64,000 nucleotides of DNA from Rhodococcus sp. 14-2470-1b (lineage in GTDB: Bacteria > Actinomycetota > Actinomycetes > Mycobacteriales > Mycobacteriaceae): NCBI RefSeq assembly GCF_002259415.1, contig NZ_NPFY01000003.1:18765-82764 (forward strand). Direction: 5' to 3'. A model generated the notes under the pieces. That model was not told the DNA's origin. It saw only the letters and a list, made by a program, of their open reading frames with translations, and searched no databases. The position numbers and the translations under genes were made by a program. Positions 21,170-30,559 of this stretch are shown one piece after another; position 1 is the stretch's first letter, and each line of letters starts with the position of its first letter.

Positions 21170-22428
21170 CGAGCAACCTCCTCGGTCGTGTCTGCGTCGC
21201 GTCGATCGGTCGACGCCGATTCGGACTCGACATAGCGTCTGCGTGCCCGTCCACCGATCCCGGTGACCACCTCGTAGTGAATCGTGTCCAGTACGTCGGC
21301 CCACTCCTGCGCGACGGGGCCGTCGTTGTCGCCGGAGCCGAACAGCACCGCCGTGTCGCCCTCGACGACGGATCCGCCGTCGGGTCCGAGATTCACGACG
21401 AACTGGTCCATACAGACTCGACCGACCGACGGATACCGTCTGCCGTTTATGGTGACGTCGAATCGACCGCTGAGTGAGCGTCGTACACCGTCCGCATAGC
21501 CCATCGGTATCAGGGCGACGACGGTGTCCTCGGGTGACGTCCATGTGTGACCGTAGGACACGCTGTCTCCGGCACGCACCTTCTTGATCAGCGCTACCTG
21601 CGCGGACACTGTCATCGCGGGGATCAGGCCGAACTGGCCCAGTTCGGGGATCGGCGAGAGTCCGTACATCGCAATTCCCGGCCTGACCATGTCGAAGCGG
21701 AGATCGTGCCTGGTCACGGTTGCGGCGGAGTTCGCCAGGTGCACGATCTCGGGTCGCACACCGGCCGCTGCAGCCCTGACGACGCTTTCCTGCAGCACCA
21801 TCGCCTGCTGGTCGTTCAACGGATGCCCGGGCTCGTCGGCGCACGCCAGGTGCGAGAACATGCCGCGAAAGTGGACGGACCCCTCGGCGACCGCGCCGCC
21901 GAGGACGGTGAATACCTCGTCGAGCCCCTGGGGTTCGATCCCGTTGCGGTTGAGTCCGGTGTCCACCTTGAGCGTGACTGCCGCCGTGGTACCGACACGG
22001 CGTGCGGCGTCGACGACCGAGTCGAGCTGAGCGCGCGAGGACACTCCGATGCCGATCCCGGCCGTCAGCGCGGGCGCGAAATCGGTGTCCGAACGGTGCA
22101 GCCAGGACAGGATGGGCGCCGTGATTCCGGCATCACGCAGTGCGATGCCCTCTCCCACCGTCGTGACGCCCAGCTCGGAGGCACCCGCCGCGAGTGCGGT
22201 TCGAGCCACCTGCACGGCACCGTGGTTGTATCCGTCGGCCTTCACCACAACCATCGTTGCGGCGTTCTCTGCGTGTTCGCGAAGCACACGGACGTTGTGT
22301 GTGATTGCTGCGAGGTCGATCGTCACCGACCCGCCCGCGCCGGTGTCCGCTCCCTCGGCATCCACCGTTGACGCACTCACGTTGTCCACAGCACCCGATA
22401 GTGCCACCACTGCGCGGCGATCGTGCAT
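21166..22428 (-). CDS. alr: Alanine racemase
   Basis: Alanine racemase interconverts L- and D-alanine for peptidoglycan, using PLP. From ATG 22428 the protein has 420 residues. The PLP lysine is K63 in VVVKADGYNHGA, and the C-terminal catalytic Tyr lies in GDSVSYGHTWTSP near 285. FDVTINGRRYPSVGRVCMDQFVV is the C-terminal barrel signature. I trimmed the longer open frame because its upstream part covers nnrD in another frame. The first 30 residues are poorly conserved, so GTG 22383 is also possible. Confidence 0.95.
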   Translation of the reverse strand: MHDRRAVVALSGAVDNVSASTVDAEGADTGAGGSVTIDLAAITHNVRVLREHAENAATMVVVKADGYNHGAVQVARTALAAGASELGVTTVGEGIALRDAGITAPILSWLHRSDTDFAPALTAGIGIGVSSRAQLDSVVDAARRVGTTAAVTLKVDTGLNRNGIEPQGLDEVFTVLGGAVAEGSVHFRGMFSHLACADEPGHPLNDQQAMVLQESVVRAAAAGVRPEIVHLANSAATVTRHDLRFDMVRPGIAMYGLSPIPELGQFGLIPAMTVSAQVALIKKVRAGDSVSYGHTWTSPEDTVVALIPMGYADGVRRSLSGRFDVTINGRRYPSVGRVCMDQFVVNLGPDGGSVVEGDTAVLFGSGDNDGPVAQEWADVLDTIHYEVVTGIGGRARRRYVESESASTDRRDADTTEEVAR

Positions 22429-22453
22429 CGGGTCCGTGGAGATCTGTGAACGA

Positions 22454-23893
22454 TCACGCACGTCCTGTGACCGAACGAACAGTTCGGATTGCGTCCGACA
22501 CTGCCCCCAGCAGCGGACTCGCGGAGATCGGAGCGGCGAACTCGCCGCCGCGGCCGTGCGCCGCCGTCGCGGCGGCCAAAGCATGGACTCGCGCCGCGCA
22601 TGCTGCCGCGGTGACCGTGTCCAGTCCGGATGCCATGAGGGCACCCAGAATCCCGGCCAGCACGTCACCCGAGCCCGCCGTCGACGCGGCCGATCCTCCG
22701 GCGTCACTCACTACAACCGCACCGTCGGGCCCCGCGATCACGGTTGCGCGACCTTTGAGGAGAACACTCACACCCCACGTCGCCGCGAGTTCCCGCACGG
22801 CAGAGACCCGATCGGAGCCGGGAGCCGCACCGGTCAGACGCTCGAACTCACCGGCATGCGGGGTCAGCAGCGTCGGCGCGGCGCGTCCGCGGACCAGCTC
22901 CGGCGACGACGACAGGATCGTGAGAGCGTCGGCATCGACGACGACGGGCAGTTCGGACGCGAGGACGTGCGACAGTACGTCACGGGACGAGGTATCGGTG
23001 CCGAATCCTGGGCCGACTACCCAGCACTGAACACGCCCAGCCTCCTCCACCCCGGTTGCCGCGACGACTTCCGGATAATGCGACACCACCTCCGCCGCAG
23101 CGCTTCCGACGTATCTGACCATCCCGGACGTCGCAGCGACCGCGGCACCGGAGCACAGGATCGCAGCGCCCGGATACTGCGCACTTCCCGCGATGACCCC
23201 GACGACTCCCTGCGTGTACTTGTCGTCGGTCGCGGTGGGAATCGGCCATCGAGCACCGACGTCGGCCGGCTCGAATGCCCGAAGGTACGGTGGCCCGAGT
23301 TTCAGGCCCAGTTCGACGACGTCGACTCTGCCGCAGTACGGGGCGGCCAACACGTGAACCGGCTTGCGCGCACCGAACGCCACCGTCACGTCGGCTCGGA
23401 CGGCCGGGCCGTCCACAGCACCGGTCGTCGGATCGACTCCGCTCGGAATGTCGGCCGCCACTATCGGTGCCGACACGCGCGAGACCACGTCGGCGGCCTC
23501 GGGCCGCAGCGGTCCACGACCGGAGATCCCCACCACGGCGTCGACGACGATGTCCGGCCGACCGGGGGAATCCACGATCCGCCCGCCCGCGCGGCGGAAC
23601 GCGGCGAGACCGGCTTCGTGCGTGCGCTCCGGGCTGAGCAGCACAGCGCTGACAGCCACGCCCCGACGTCGCAGCATCGCACCCGCCCAGAGCCCGTCGC
23701 CGCCGTTGTCCCCCGATCCGACGAGCACACACACGTCACGCCCGACTATCCCGGAAGTCCTGCTGCGCAGTTCCGCAGCGACTACCCCGGCCAGTCCGTG
23801 CGCGGCGCGCCGCATGAGTGCGCCGTCGGGCAGTGATTGCATCAGCGGACGCTCGGCGTCACGAACCTGGTCGGGTGTGTAGTAGCTGCGCAC
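22454..23893 (-). CDS. nnrD: Bifunctional NAD(P)H-hydrate epimerase / ADP-dependent dehydratase
   Basis: This repair enzyme recovers damaged NAD(P)H hydrates. The 479-residue protein joins an N-terminal epimerase part (YjeF-N: LVGSGDNGGDGLWAGAMLRRRG near 55-76) and a C-terminal ribokinase-like dehydratase (LLTPHAGEFERLTG near 350 and AASTAGSGDVLAGILGA near 420). Both domains appear intact. The start is GTG 23893, 18 bp after glmS, and alr follows by 25 bp. Confidence 0.95.
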   Translation of the reverse strand: MRSYYTPDQVRDAERPLMQSLPDGALMRRAAHGLAGVVAAELRSRTSGIVGRDVCVLVGSGDNGGDGLWAGAMLRRRGVAVSAVLLSPERTHEAGLAAFRRAGGRIVDSPGRPDIVVDAVVGISGRGPLRPEAADVVSRVSAPIVAADIPSGVDPTTGAVDGPAVRADVTVAFGARKPVHVLAAPYCGRVDVVELGLKLGPPYLRAFEPADVGARWPIPTATDDKYTQGVVGVIAGSAQYPGAAILCSGAAVAATSGMVRYVGSAAAEVVSHYPEVVAATGVEEAGRVQCWVVGPGFGTDTSSRDVLSHVLASELPVVVDADALTILSSSPELVRGRAAPTLLTPHAGEFERLTGAAPGSDRVSAVRELAATWGVSVLLKGRATVIAGPDGAVVVSDAGGSAASTAGSGDVLAGILGALMASGLDTVTAAACAARVHALAAATAAHGRGGEFAAPISASPLLGAVSDAIRTVRSVTGRA

Positions 23894-23911
23894 GATGGCT
23901 TCCTGCCGGAT

Positions 23912-25774
23912 CTATTCGACGGTCACGGACTTCGCGAGGTTCCGAGGTTTGTCGACGTCGTATCCGCGAGCCTGCGCCACCTCGGCTGCGAACACCTGCA
24001 GCGGAACCGTCGAGAGCAACGGTTGCAGCAGAGTCGGAGCGGCGGGGATCTCGATGAGATGGTCTGCAAAGGGCCTGACTGCCTCGTCCCCTTCCTCTGC
24101 GATGACAACGGTGAGCGCACCGCGAGCCTGGACCTCGCGGATGTTGGACAGCAGTTTCGAGTGCAGCACCGCCCGGCCTTTCGGCGACGGCATCACGACG
24201 ATGACCGGCACGCCGTCCTCGATCAGTGCAATGGGTCCGTGCTTGAGTTCACCCGCGGCGAATCCCTCTGCGTGCATGTAGGCCAGCTCTTTGAGCTTCA
24301 GCGCACCCTCGAGTGCCACGGGATATCCGACGTGACGACCGAGGAACAGGATCGTCGGTGTGTGGGCGAGCTCGCGCGCGAGCACCCGTATGGGCTCCAC
24401 GGTGTCGAGCACTCGCTGCACCAGCTCCGGCATCGATTCGAGGTCGGCGTACTCGCGAGCGACCTCGTCGGGGTACTTGGTCCCGCGGGCCTGGGCGAGC
24501 GCGAGTCCGACGACGTAGTTCGCGGTGATCTGCGCGAGGAAGGCCTTGGTCGAGGCCACTCCGATCTCGGGTCCGGTCCGGGTGTAGACGACCGCGTCGG
24601 CCTCGCGAGGAATCTGCGATCCGTTCGTGTTGCAGACAGCCAGCACCCTGGCGTTCTGCTCCTTCGCGTGCCGGACCGCTTCCAACGTGTCCGCAGTCTC
24701 GCCGGACTGGGAGATGGCCACCACCAGCGTCGACCTGTCCAGAACCGGATCGCGGTACCGGAACTCGCTCGCCAGTTCCACCTCGACCGGCAACCTCGTC
24801 CAATGCTCGATCGCGTATTTGGCCAACAGGCCGGAGTGGTACGAGCTTCCGCAGGCGACCACGAACACCTTGTCGACGTCGCGCAGCTCCTGATCGGACA
24901 ATCGCTGCTCGTCGAGCACGATCCGACGATTCTCGAAATGACCGAGCAACGTGTCCGCGACAGCAGCGGGCTGCTCCTGGATCTCCTTGAGCATGAAGTA
25001 GTCGTAGCCGCCCTTCTCGGCGGCTGCGAGATCCCAGTCGATGTGGAAGGGCCGACCCTCTGCAGGGCTTCCGTCGAAATCGGTGATCGTGTAGCCCTCG
25101 GCGGTGATGACGACCACCTGGTCCTGACCGAGCTCCACCGCGTCACGCGTGTGCTCGATGAACGCCGCGACATCCGATCCGAGGAACGTCTCACCCTTGC
25201 CGACACCGACGACGAGAGGAGTGGAACGGCGAGCAGCGACGATGGTGTCCGGGTGGTCGGAATGCGTGAAGACCAAGGTGAAGGCACCTTCGAGCCGACG
25301 CAGGACCGTCTTGGCGCTCTCGACGAAGTCACCCGCCGTGGGGCCACTTGCGTATGCCGCCGCGACGAGGTGCACCGCCACCTCGGTATCGGTGTCACTG
25401 GAGAACTCGACGCCGCTGGACTCCAACTCGGCCCGCAGGGGACCGAAGTTCTCGATGATGCCGTTGTGCACGACCGACACCGAGCCGCTCACGTCGCGGT
25501 GCGGATGCGCGTTCCGGTCCGTCGGTCGCCCGTGCGTTGCCCATCGCGTGTGGCCCATGCCCGTCGTTCCGACGAACTTCTCCGCACCGACCTCGTCGAG
25601 CTCCGCTTCGAGGTTGGCGAGACGACCGGCCTTGCGTTCGACTGCGGTGTTGCCGTTTCCGTCCAGAATGGCGATGCCTGCAGAGTCGTAGCCCCGGTAC
25701 TCCATGCGCCTGAGCGCCTCGACGACAACACCCAACGCCGGGCGGTGGCCGACATATCCCACGATTCCACACAT
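23912..25774 (-). CDS. glmS: Glucosamine-6-phosphate synthase (glutamine-fructose-6-phosphate transaminase)
   Basis: GlmS makes glucosamine-6-phosphate from fructose-6-phosphate and glutamine, the entry to amino sugars for peptidoglycan. The 620-residue protein starts MCGIVGYVGHRPA, so Cys2 becomes the N-terminal nucleophile. Two SIS sugar isomerase domains follow, seen in ACGSSYHSGLLAKY near 306 and FLGRHVGYPVALEGALKLKELAY near 480, and the end is the conserved PRNLAKSVTVE. It heads the operon that ends in tsaD; GlmM, the next enzyme of the pathway, is encoded at 30560. Confidence 0.98.
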   Translation of the reverse strand: MCGIVGYVGHRPALGVVVEALRRMEYRGYDSAGIAILDGNGNTAVERKAGRLANLEAELDEVGAEKFVGTTGMGHTRWATHGRPTDRNAHPHRDVSGSVSVVHNGIIENFGPLRAELESSGVEFSSDTDTEVAVHLVAAAYASGPTAGDFVESAKTVLRRLEGAFTLVFTHSDHPDTIVAARRSTPLVVGVGKGETFLGSDVAAFIEHTRDAVELGQDQVVVITAEGYTITDFDGSPAEGRPFHIDWDLAAAEKGGYDYFMLKEIQEQPAAVADTLLGHFENRRIVLDEQRLSDQELRDVDKVFVVACGSSYHSGLLAKYAIEHWTRLPVEVELASEFRYRDPVLDRSTLVVAISQSGETADTLEAVRHAKEQNARVLAVCNTNGSQIPREADAVVYTRTGPEIGVASTKAFLAQITANYVVGLALAQARGTKYPDEVAREYADLESMPELVQRVLDTVEPIRVLARELAHTPTILFLGRHVGYPVALEGALKLKELAYMHAEGFAAGELKHGPIALIEDGVPVIVVMPSPKGRAVLHSKLLSNIREVQARGALTVVIAEEGDEAVRPFADHLIEIPAAPTLLQPLLSTVPLQVFAAEVAQARGYDVDKPRNLAKSVTVE

Positions 25775-25878
25775 GGTGGTTCAGGGTACCCGCCGCCGGA
25801 GCCCGATCAGCGTGGCGCGTCGCTCCTTCTCTGCCCCATAGCCACGCCGTTCCGCTCCGATCCGATAGCGTTGCCGCT

Positions 25879-26733
25879 GTGCCGACATCGAAGAAGCTCG
25901 CCGCCCAGCTCGGGAAACGTGGTCCCCACCCAGTGCTCCGCGGCAACCTCGCCTTGGCGGGCCAGCCCGGCGTCGTGTTCACCCCGGCCACGGGCTACAA
26001 CCTGCCTGCGGTGGCGTTCGGCCACGGCTGGCTGTTGAGTGCCGAACGGTACGCGGACACACTGAAGCACCTGGCGTCGTGGGGCATCGTCGCCGCCGCT
26101 CCGGACACCGAGCGCGGACCGGTTCCGTCACACCGCGGACTGGCTGCCGACCTCGCCACAACCCTCGACATCGTCACCGGAGTGCGGCTCGGAACCGGAG
26201 ACATCAGCGTCCACCCGGACAAACTCGCCGTGGCCGGCCACGGCATGGGCGCCAGTATCGCGGTACTCACCGCTGCGGCGCGATCGGACGTCAAGGCCGT
26301 CGCTGCTCTGTACCCGGCGCCGTCGGCACCGAGCGCCGAGGACGCCGCCGCGACGCTCGACATCCCGAGCATCGTCCTCGGTGACGCAGCCCTGGCCGAC
26401 TCGTTGAACGACAACACCGTGTCCCTCGCGGGCGCACTGCGCGCCCCCACGACGTTCCGGCGTCTGGACAAGGCGTCGTCCGACGGAATCGTCGAGGGCC
26501 GGCGACTGCTGAGCCCCCTCGGAGTCGGCGGGACGGAGAAGTCGACCGTCCGAACCACCCGCGCTCTCCTGACCGCGTTCCTGTTGTTCCACCTCACCGG
26601 CGAAGAGAAGTACGCCGAACTCGCCGGAGCTGGTGAGCTGAAAGGAACGCGAGTCATCGATCCGCACGCACCGGTTCAGGATCAGCCGAAGCCCAACCCC
26701 TTGACCGCAATTCGCGGCGTGATCGGCCGCTGA
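25879..26733 (+). CDS. Alpha/beta hydrolase-fold protein lacking the nucleophile serine
   Basis: The 284-residue protein resembles the dienelactone hydrolase/cutinase-like group (LPAVAFGHGWLLSAERY, then SWGIVAAAPDTERGP). The nucleophile elbow should read GHSMG but is GHGMG (LAVAGHGMGASIAVL, near 117-131; codons 26237-26254), so the catalytic Ser is Gly. Unless another residue serves, it cannot be a normal hydrolase and may bind a ligand or partner. It starts at GTG 25879, divergent from glmS, with a 25-bp gap to the convergent gene at 26758. Confidence 0.75.
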   Translation: MPTSKKLAAQLGKRGPHPVLRGNLALAGQPGVVFTPATGYNLPAVAFGHGWLLSAERYADTLKHLASWGIVAAAPDTERGPVPSHRGLAADLATTLDIVTGVRLGTGDISVHPDKLAVAGHGMGASIAVLTAAARSDVKAVAALYPAPSAPSAEDAAATLDIPSIVLGDAALADSLNDNTVSLAGALRAPTTFRRLDKASSDGIVEGRRLLSPLGVGGTEKSTVRTTRALLTAFLLFHLTGEEKYAELAGAGELKGTRVIDPHAPVQDQPKPNPLTAIRGVIGR

Positions 26734-26757
26734 ACTCGCTGCCGAACCGCGGCCGGG

Positions 26758-27150
26758 TCAGACCAACCAGCTCTTGGTCTCCGCCTGGTGCGGATCTTCC
26801 TGGCCGTCCTGGCCGTCCTGGCCGTCGCTGCGGTCCTGCTCGATCACCGGCCGGACGGTTCGGTCGTGCTGGGCTGGTGTCAGGAACGACGCTGTGCGGT
26901 ACTCGTCCTCCTCCCACGACGCGGGCCGATGTACGTCCGACCACGGCGCGGGCCGATGCACGTCGGACCACGGCGAGCGCTCTGTATCCGCCGCCGAGAC
27001 GGGACCCGACTCTGCGTCACGCGTCAGGACACGTCTGACGAGGTCCTCGTATCCTCGGCCCGCGGCCTCGATCGATTCCGCACATTCCAGCGATGCGCGG
27101 TCCATTCGTTCCCTCCACCACCGACCCGAATCCCCGGAGGGCTGATTCAT
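26758..27150 (-). CDS. Hypothetical acidic protein with short internal repeat
   Basis: The 130-residue protein has a helical N-terminus (residues 1-45, SGRWWRERMDRASLECAESIEAAG-like) followed by low-complexity acidic sequence. A repeat SDVHRPAPW/SDVHRPASW lies near 61-76 and a QDGQDGQE stretch near 108-116. No known domain was recognised. It follows the 619-residue gene by 16 bp and ends three linked minus-strand genes, so it may work with them. Confidence 0.6.
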   Translation of the reverse strand: MNQPSGDSGRWWRERMDRASLECAESIEAAGRGYEDLVRRVLTRDAESGPVSAADTERSPWSDVHRPAPWSDVHRPASWEEDEYRTASFLTPAQHDRTVRPVIEQDRSDGQDGQDGQEDPHQAETKSWLV

Positions 27151-27166
27151 GACGGATCCGCCTGGC

Positions 27167-29026
27167 TCATAGCGGGCCCGCCTGGGTCAGACGAGCACCG
27201 GAACCGGCCGGTGCGGGTGCGGGCATGTCCGGCTCAGGAACAGCCGGTGGTTCGGCGGTCGGCGGTTCTGCTGTCGGTAGCTCTGCCGTCGGTAGCTCTG
27301 CCGTCGGTAGCTCTGCCGCGGGAACCTCCGGTTCAGGCGCCTGCTCGGGTCCGGACGCGATGGGTTCCGTTGGGAGCGCAGGGGACTCCGGTGCGGGAGC
27401 TGGGGGCGACGGTGCGGGAGCGGGGGGCTCCGGACTTGTCGTGCACTCGACGATCGGAAGGCCGAACGGTCCTGGCTTCAGTTCGAATCGACGATTCTCC
27501 CCGTCGGGAGTCCCGAGCTGCAATGCCACATTCCCATTGTGTGCCAACGACAATCGGGCACTGTGCCCGTCGAACGCAGCCTCGACATGTCCGCGTTCGG
27601 CGTCGCCGTCTGCAACGGGTGGCGGCGTGACGAACGGTCCGGGAACGGATGGGGAGACCGGATGATTCTGTGCGACGGCTTGGTCCGGCCGTTCGTCGGG
27701 CCGATTCCGCTCTGTAGTGTCGGCTGGGTCGCCCGCATCGGACGGCCCCGGACTGCGCGGTGCGTCGTTCGATTCCGCTGGCGGCACCAGGTTTTCACCG
27801 ACGCCGTCAGGTGAGCTCAGACGATCGAGGAGAGCCTCGATTGCCGCTTCGGTATGTTCGACCATCTCGGCGCCGGAGCGCTCGATGGCGGCGATGATGT
27901 CCTTGCCGCTCGGAACCTCACCGAGCAGCGACTCGAGTCCTGCGCGTATCTCCGACGGGTCGATGCGGCGCTCACCGAGGGTGGCGGGATCGCCAAGAAA
28001 TGCTGAGTTGCCGGGGATGACCGGAGCCGATTGCGGTTGGGTATCGACGACGTTCGGCCCGAACTCCGGCACCCGTGCCGGTGGGACCATCCCGTCGCGC
28101 CCAGAATAGGCAGGGTTCTGTGGGGCAGGAGGCAGTATGTCCGTGCCCCCTCCCCCGCCTGCTCGTCGGTTCGTGCCGTCGGAACCCCACGTGGGCTGCG
28201 GGGCAGACGGGAACGGCTCGAACCGAACGGCCTCGGCGACCAGCGCCACGGTCGTCAGGTGATCCCGCACTGCCTGATCGATGGATGAGCAGATGTCCGT
28301 GAAGGTTCGGCACGCAGCGGACACGATGGGAACGAGAACCGTGCGCAGCCACTCGTCGCACACGTCCCGAGCGTTCTGCATCAGCTTCCGTGGTGCGGAG
28401 TCGGCAGACAGAGGTCCGTTGGTTGCAGGCCACTCGAACACCGGGAGCGTGTCCGCCAGGGCATCCGCTGCCTGTTTCGCGCGATCCAGCGACGTCGGGT
28501 CTGCCAGGTCCACCGTCGCGACGGTCTCGATACGCTCGACGGTCTCCACCAGCTTGCCGTCGATCGCTCCCCACTCGGACGCGACGGTCGGATCGAACCG
28601 GGCCGTCTCCGACGCCTTCTGCTCCACCGCTCCGCGAATCCTCTCGGCGGCCTGACCGAGCACCTGCGCCAGCTGTTCGGTCGCGAGCACACGCTGGTCG
28701 GCCAACGTGGTGTCCGAAGCGATGTCGGCCACCGCGGACTCGGCAGCGGAGCCGACCCAGGCCTGCACGAGGTCGTCGGCGAGTGCCCCTTGCTTGTCGA
28801 GCTCTCGCCGAGCCGACACGACGCCGTCGCCGAGCAGCCGCGCGTCCTCGGACAGCACTGCCAGGTCGAGCCCACGTTGTTCGTCGTACCGCGCACACAG
28901 GGCCGGGTACGTCCACGCTGAGTCGGGAGTGAGCCGGTGCAGGATCGGCAGGTATCTCTCGAAATAGAGCAGGCCAACGGCTCCCGCGTCGAGGATTTCG
29001 TCGACACTGCGTCCGGTGGGGCTCAC
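27167..29026 (-). CDS. Large Ala/Pro-rich protein of the ESX-4-linked cluster
   Basis: This 619-residue protein corresponds by place to an unknown Ala/Pro-rich mycobacterial gene near ESX-4. Residues 1-260 are helical (VDEILDAGAVGLLYFERYLPILHRL at the start, then long Ala/Glu/Asp-rich helices), a layout typical of type VII substrates with PPE- or EspB-like helical bundles. A Pro/Gly linker (about 260-350) and a second helical patch follow, then a compact region (about 480-525, LSLAHNGNVALQLGTPDG) and a Pro-rich tail with ELPTA repeats. I chose GTG 29026, overlapping the previous stop as GTGA, over GTG 29056. Confidence 0.65.
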   Translation of the reverse strand: MSPTGRSVDEILDAGAVGLLYFERYLPILHRLTPDSAWTYPALCARYDEQRGLDLAVLSEDARLLGDGVVSARRELDKQGALADDLVQAWVGSAAESAVADIASDTTLADQRVLATEQLAQVLGQAAERIRGAVEQKASETARFDPTVASEWGAIDGKLVETVERIETVATVDLADPTSLDRAKQAADALADTLPVFEWPATNGPLSADSAPRKLMQNARDVCDEWLRTVLVPIVSAACRTFTDICSSIDQAVRDHLTTVALVAEAVRFEPFPSAPQPTWGSDGTNRRAGGGGGTDILPPAPQNPAYSGRDGMVPPARVPEFGPNVVDTQPQSAPVIPGNSAFLGDPATLGERRIDPSEIRAGLESLLGEVPSGKDIIAAIERSGAEMVEHTEAAIEALLDRLSSPDGVGENLVPPAESNDAPRSPGPSDAGDPADTTERNRPDERPDQAVAQNHPVSPSVPGPFVTPPPVADGDAERGHVEAAFDGHSARLSLAHNGNVALQLGTPDGENRRFELKPGPFGLPIVECTTSPEPPAPAPSPPAPAPESPALPTEPIASGPEQAPEPEVPAAELPTAELPTAELPTAEPPTAEPPAVPEPDMPAPAPAGSGARLTQAGPL

Positions 29027-29325
29027 CGCGAGCCTTCCGGGGTCGCGATCGCCCACGACGTGCGGGCGTCCGCGGCCTGGTAGGCGGCGAGGACGGCACG
29101 CAGGGACACCGCGTTGTCCTTGACGGCTTCACCCCACCGCCGGATCCCCGCCTCCACGCCGTCGTAGCCTGCGGCGATTCGCAGCCCGACGTCGCCGTAG
29201 TTGCGACCGGCCGCCGCTGGCCCCAACCCTAGTTTCGCCGCCACCAGAGCGACATCCGCCACCGCCTGCGAGGACGCGTCCAACTCCGCCGCCACCCGAC
29301 CGACCTTCTCGATGTCGATTTCCAT
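29023..29325 (-). CDS. Small helical protein, EspC/WXG100-like
   Basis: The 100-residue protein MEIDIEKVGRVAAELDAS... is predicted to be mainly two helices. It resembles the EspC-type small substrates or partners of type VII secretion: helices near 5-32 and 50-92, with no signal peptide. It has a WGEAVKDNAVSLRAVLAAYQAAD region but no WXG turn. I chose ATG 29325; ATG 29343 is an alternative. Translation is coupled to the 619-residue gene by a GTGA overlap, so the two probably act together. The assignment is fold-based. Confidence 0.55.
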   Translation of the reverse strand: MEIDIEKVGRVAAELDASSQAVADVALVAAKLGLGPAAAGRNYGDVGLRIAAGYDGVEAGIRRWGEAVKDNAVSLRAVLAAYQAADARTSWAIATPEGSR

Positions 29326-29425
29326 ACTCGGACGTTCCCCCATGTCGACGACCCGCTCGGCACCAGTTCGGTGCTCCTTCTCTGTTCGACGCAGCCCGAG
29401 AACATTCGGTTCCACCGTGCCCAGG

Positions 29426-29437
29426 TATCGTCCGATA
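29426..29437. promoter_or_regulatory. Small palindrome in divergent intergenic region
   Basis: TATCG-TC-CGATA is a perfect 12-bp palindrome, roughly midway between the divergent genes starting at 29325 and 29512. It could be an operator, but sequence alone does not prove it. Confidence 0.25.
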
Positions 29438-29511
29438 ACAAGAACCCGCCGGGTCACAACGAGCCAGCGGAAAGACTCGACATCGGATAGCACCTACCTG
29501 CGAGGAGTCCC

Positions 29512-30552
29512 ATGCACATCGGAACCATGTTGAATTATTCGGGCGGGTTCAACGAGACCGTCGCGGAGGTCGCGGAGCTCGAGAAGGCCGGAGTCGACAT
29601 CATCTTCGTCCCCGAGGCGTACTCGTTCGACGCCGTCAGCCAACTCGGGTTCCTCGCCGCCAAGACATCGACAATCAAGATCGCGTCGGGCATCTTCCAG
29701 ATCTACACTCGCACGCCGTCGCTGACGGCCATGACCGCAGCCGGCTTGGACTACGTCTCCGACGGCCGGTTCGTGCTCGGCCTCGGTGCCTCCGGACCTC
29801 AGGTGGTCGAGGGATTCCACGGCGTCAAATACGACGCGCCAATCGCTCGGACCAGGGAAGTGATCGACATCTGCCGCCAGGTGTGGCGCCGCGAGAAGGT
29901 CGAACATCAGGGCAAGTACTACCAGATCCCCCTTCCCGCCGAGAAGGGCACCGGTCTCGGAAAGCCACTCAAGCTGATCAATCACCCTGTGCGCGAACGC
30001 ATCCCCGTGGTCATTGCCGCATTGGGACCCAAGAACGTGGAGTTGACGGCCGAAATCGCCGAAGGCTGGCAGCCGATTTTCTACTTCCCCGAGAAGGCAG
30101 AGCAGGTCTGGGGTGACGCCCTGGCCGCAGGCAAGGCCAAGCGCGATCCGTCGCTCGGCGACCTGCAGGTGTTCGCGAGCCCGACGCTCGCCATCGGTGA
30201 CGACGCCGAAAAGTTCCTGCCCTGGGTGAAGCCGCATCTCGCCCTCTACATCGGCGGAATGGGCGCGAAGGGCAAGAACTTCTACAACGACTTGGCGCAG
30301 CGATACGGCTACGAGGCCGAGGCCGAGAAGATCCAGGACCTCTACCTCGCGGGAAAGAAGGAGGAGGCCGCGGCGGCCGTGCCCGACGAGCTGGTCCGCG
30401 CCGTCAACCTGATCGGTCCCGAAAGCTACGTCAAGGAGCGTGTCGCGGCGTTCGCCGAAGCCGGGGTCACCACGCTGAACGTGGCGCCACTTGCCGAGAA
30501 CACCGCCGGCCGCGTCGCGCAACTGACGAAGCTACGGGAACTGACGGCCTGA
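29512..30552 (+). CDS. LLM-class F420-dependent oxidoreductase
   Basis: The 346-residue protein is a bacterial luciferase-like TIM barrel, MHIGTMLNYSGGFNETVAEVAELEKAG at the start, with YVSDGRFVLGLGASGPQVVEG near 82-103, the usual cofactor-side loop. Members of this subgroup use F420 and reduce or oxidise varied substrates. It resembles LLM proteins annotated in mycobacteria with the same N-terminus. ATG 29512 follows GAGGAG. It is divergent from the EspC-like gene and convergent with glmM. Confidence 0.88.
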   Translation: MHIGTMLNYSGGFNETVAEVAELEKAGVDIIFVPEAYSFDAVSQLGFLAAKTSTIKIASGIFQIYTRTPSLTAMTAAGLDYVSDGRFVLGLGASGPQVVEGFHGVKYDAPIARTREVIDICRQVWRREKVEHQGKYYQIPLPAEKGTGLGKPLKLINHPVRERIPVVIAALGPKNVELTAEIAEGWQPIFYFPEKAEQVWGDALAAGKAKRDPSLGDLQVFASPTLAIGDDAEKFLPWVKPHLALYIGGMGAKGKNFYNDLAQRYGYEAEAEKIQDLYLAGKKEEAAAAVPDELVRAVNLIGPESYVKERVAAFAEAGVTTLNVAPLAENTAGRVAQLTKLRELTA

Positions 30553-30559
30553 CCACCGG

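Noticed and set aside
22429..22707. Upstream 93 codons of the alr open frame
   Set aside because: They lie over nnrD in another frame and are not alanine-racemase-like.
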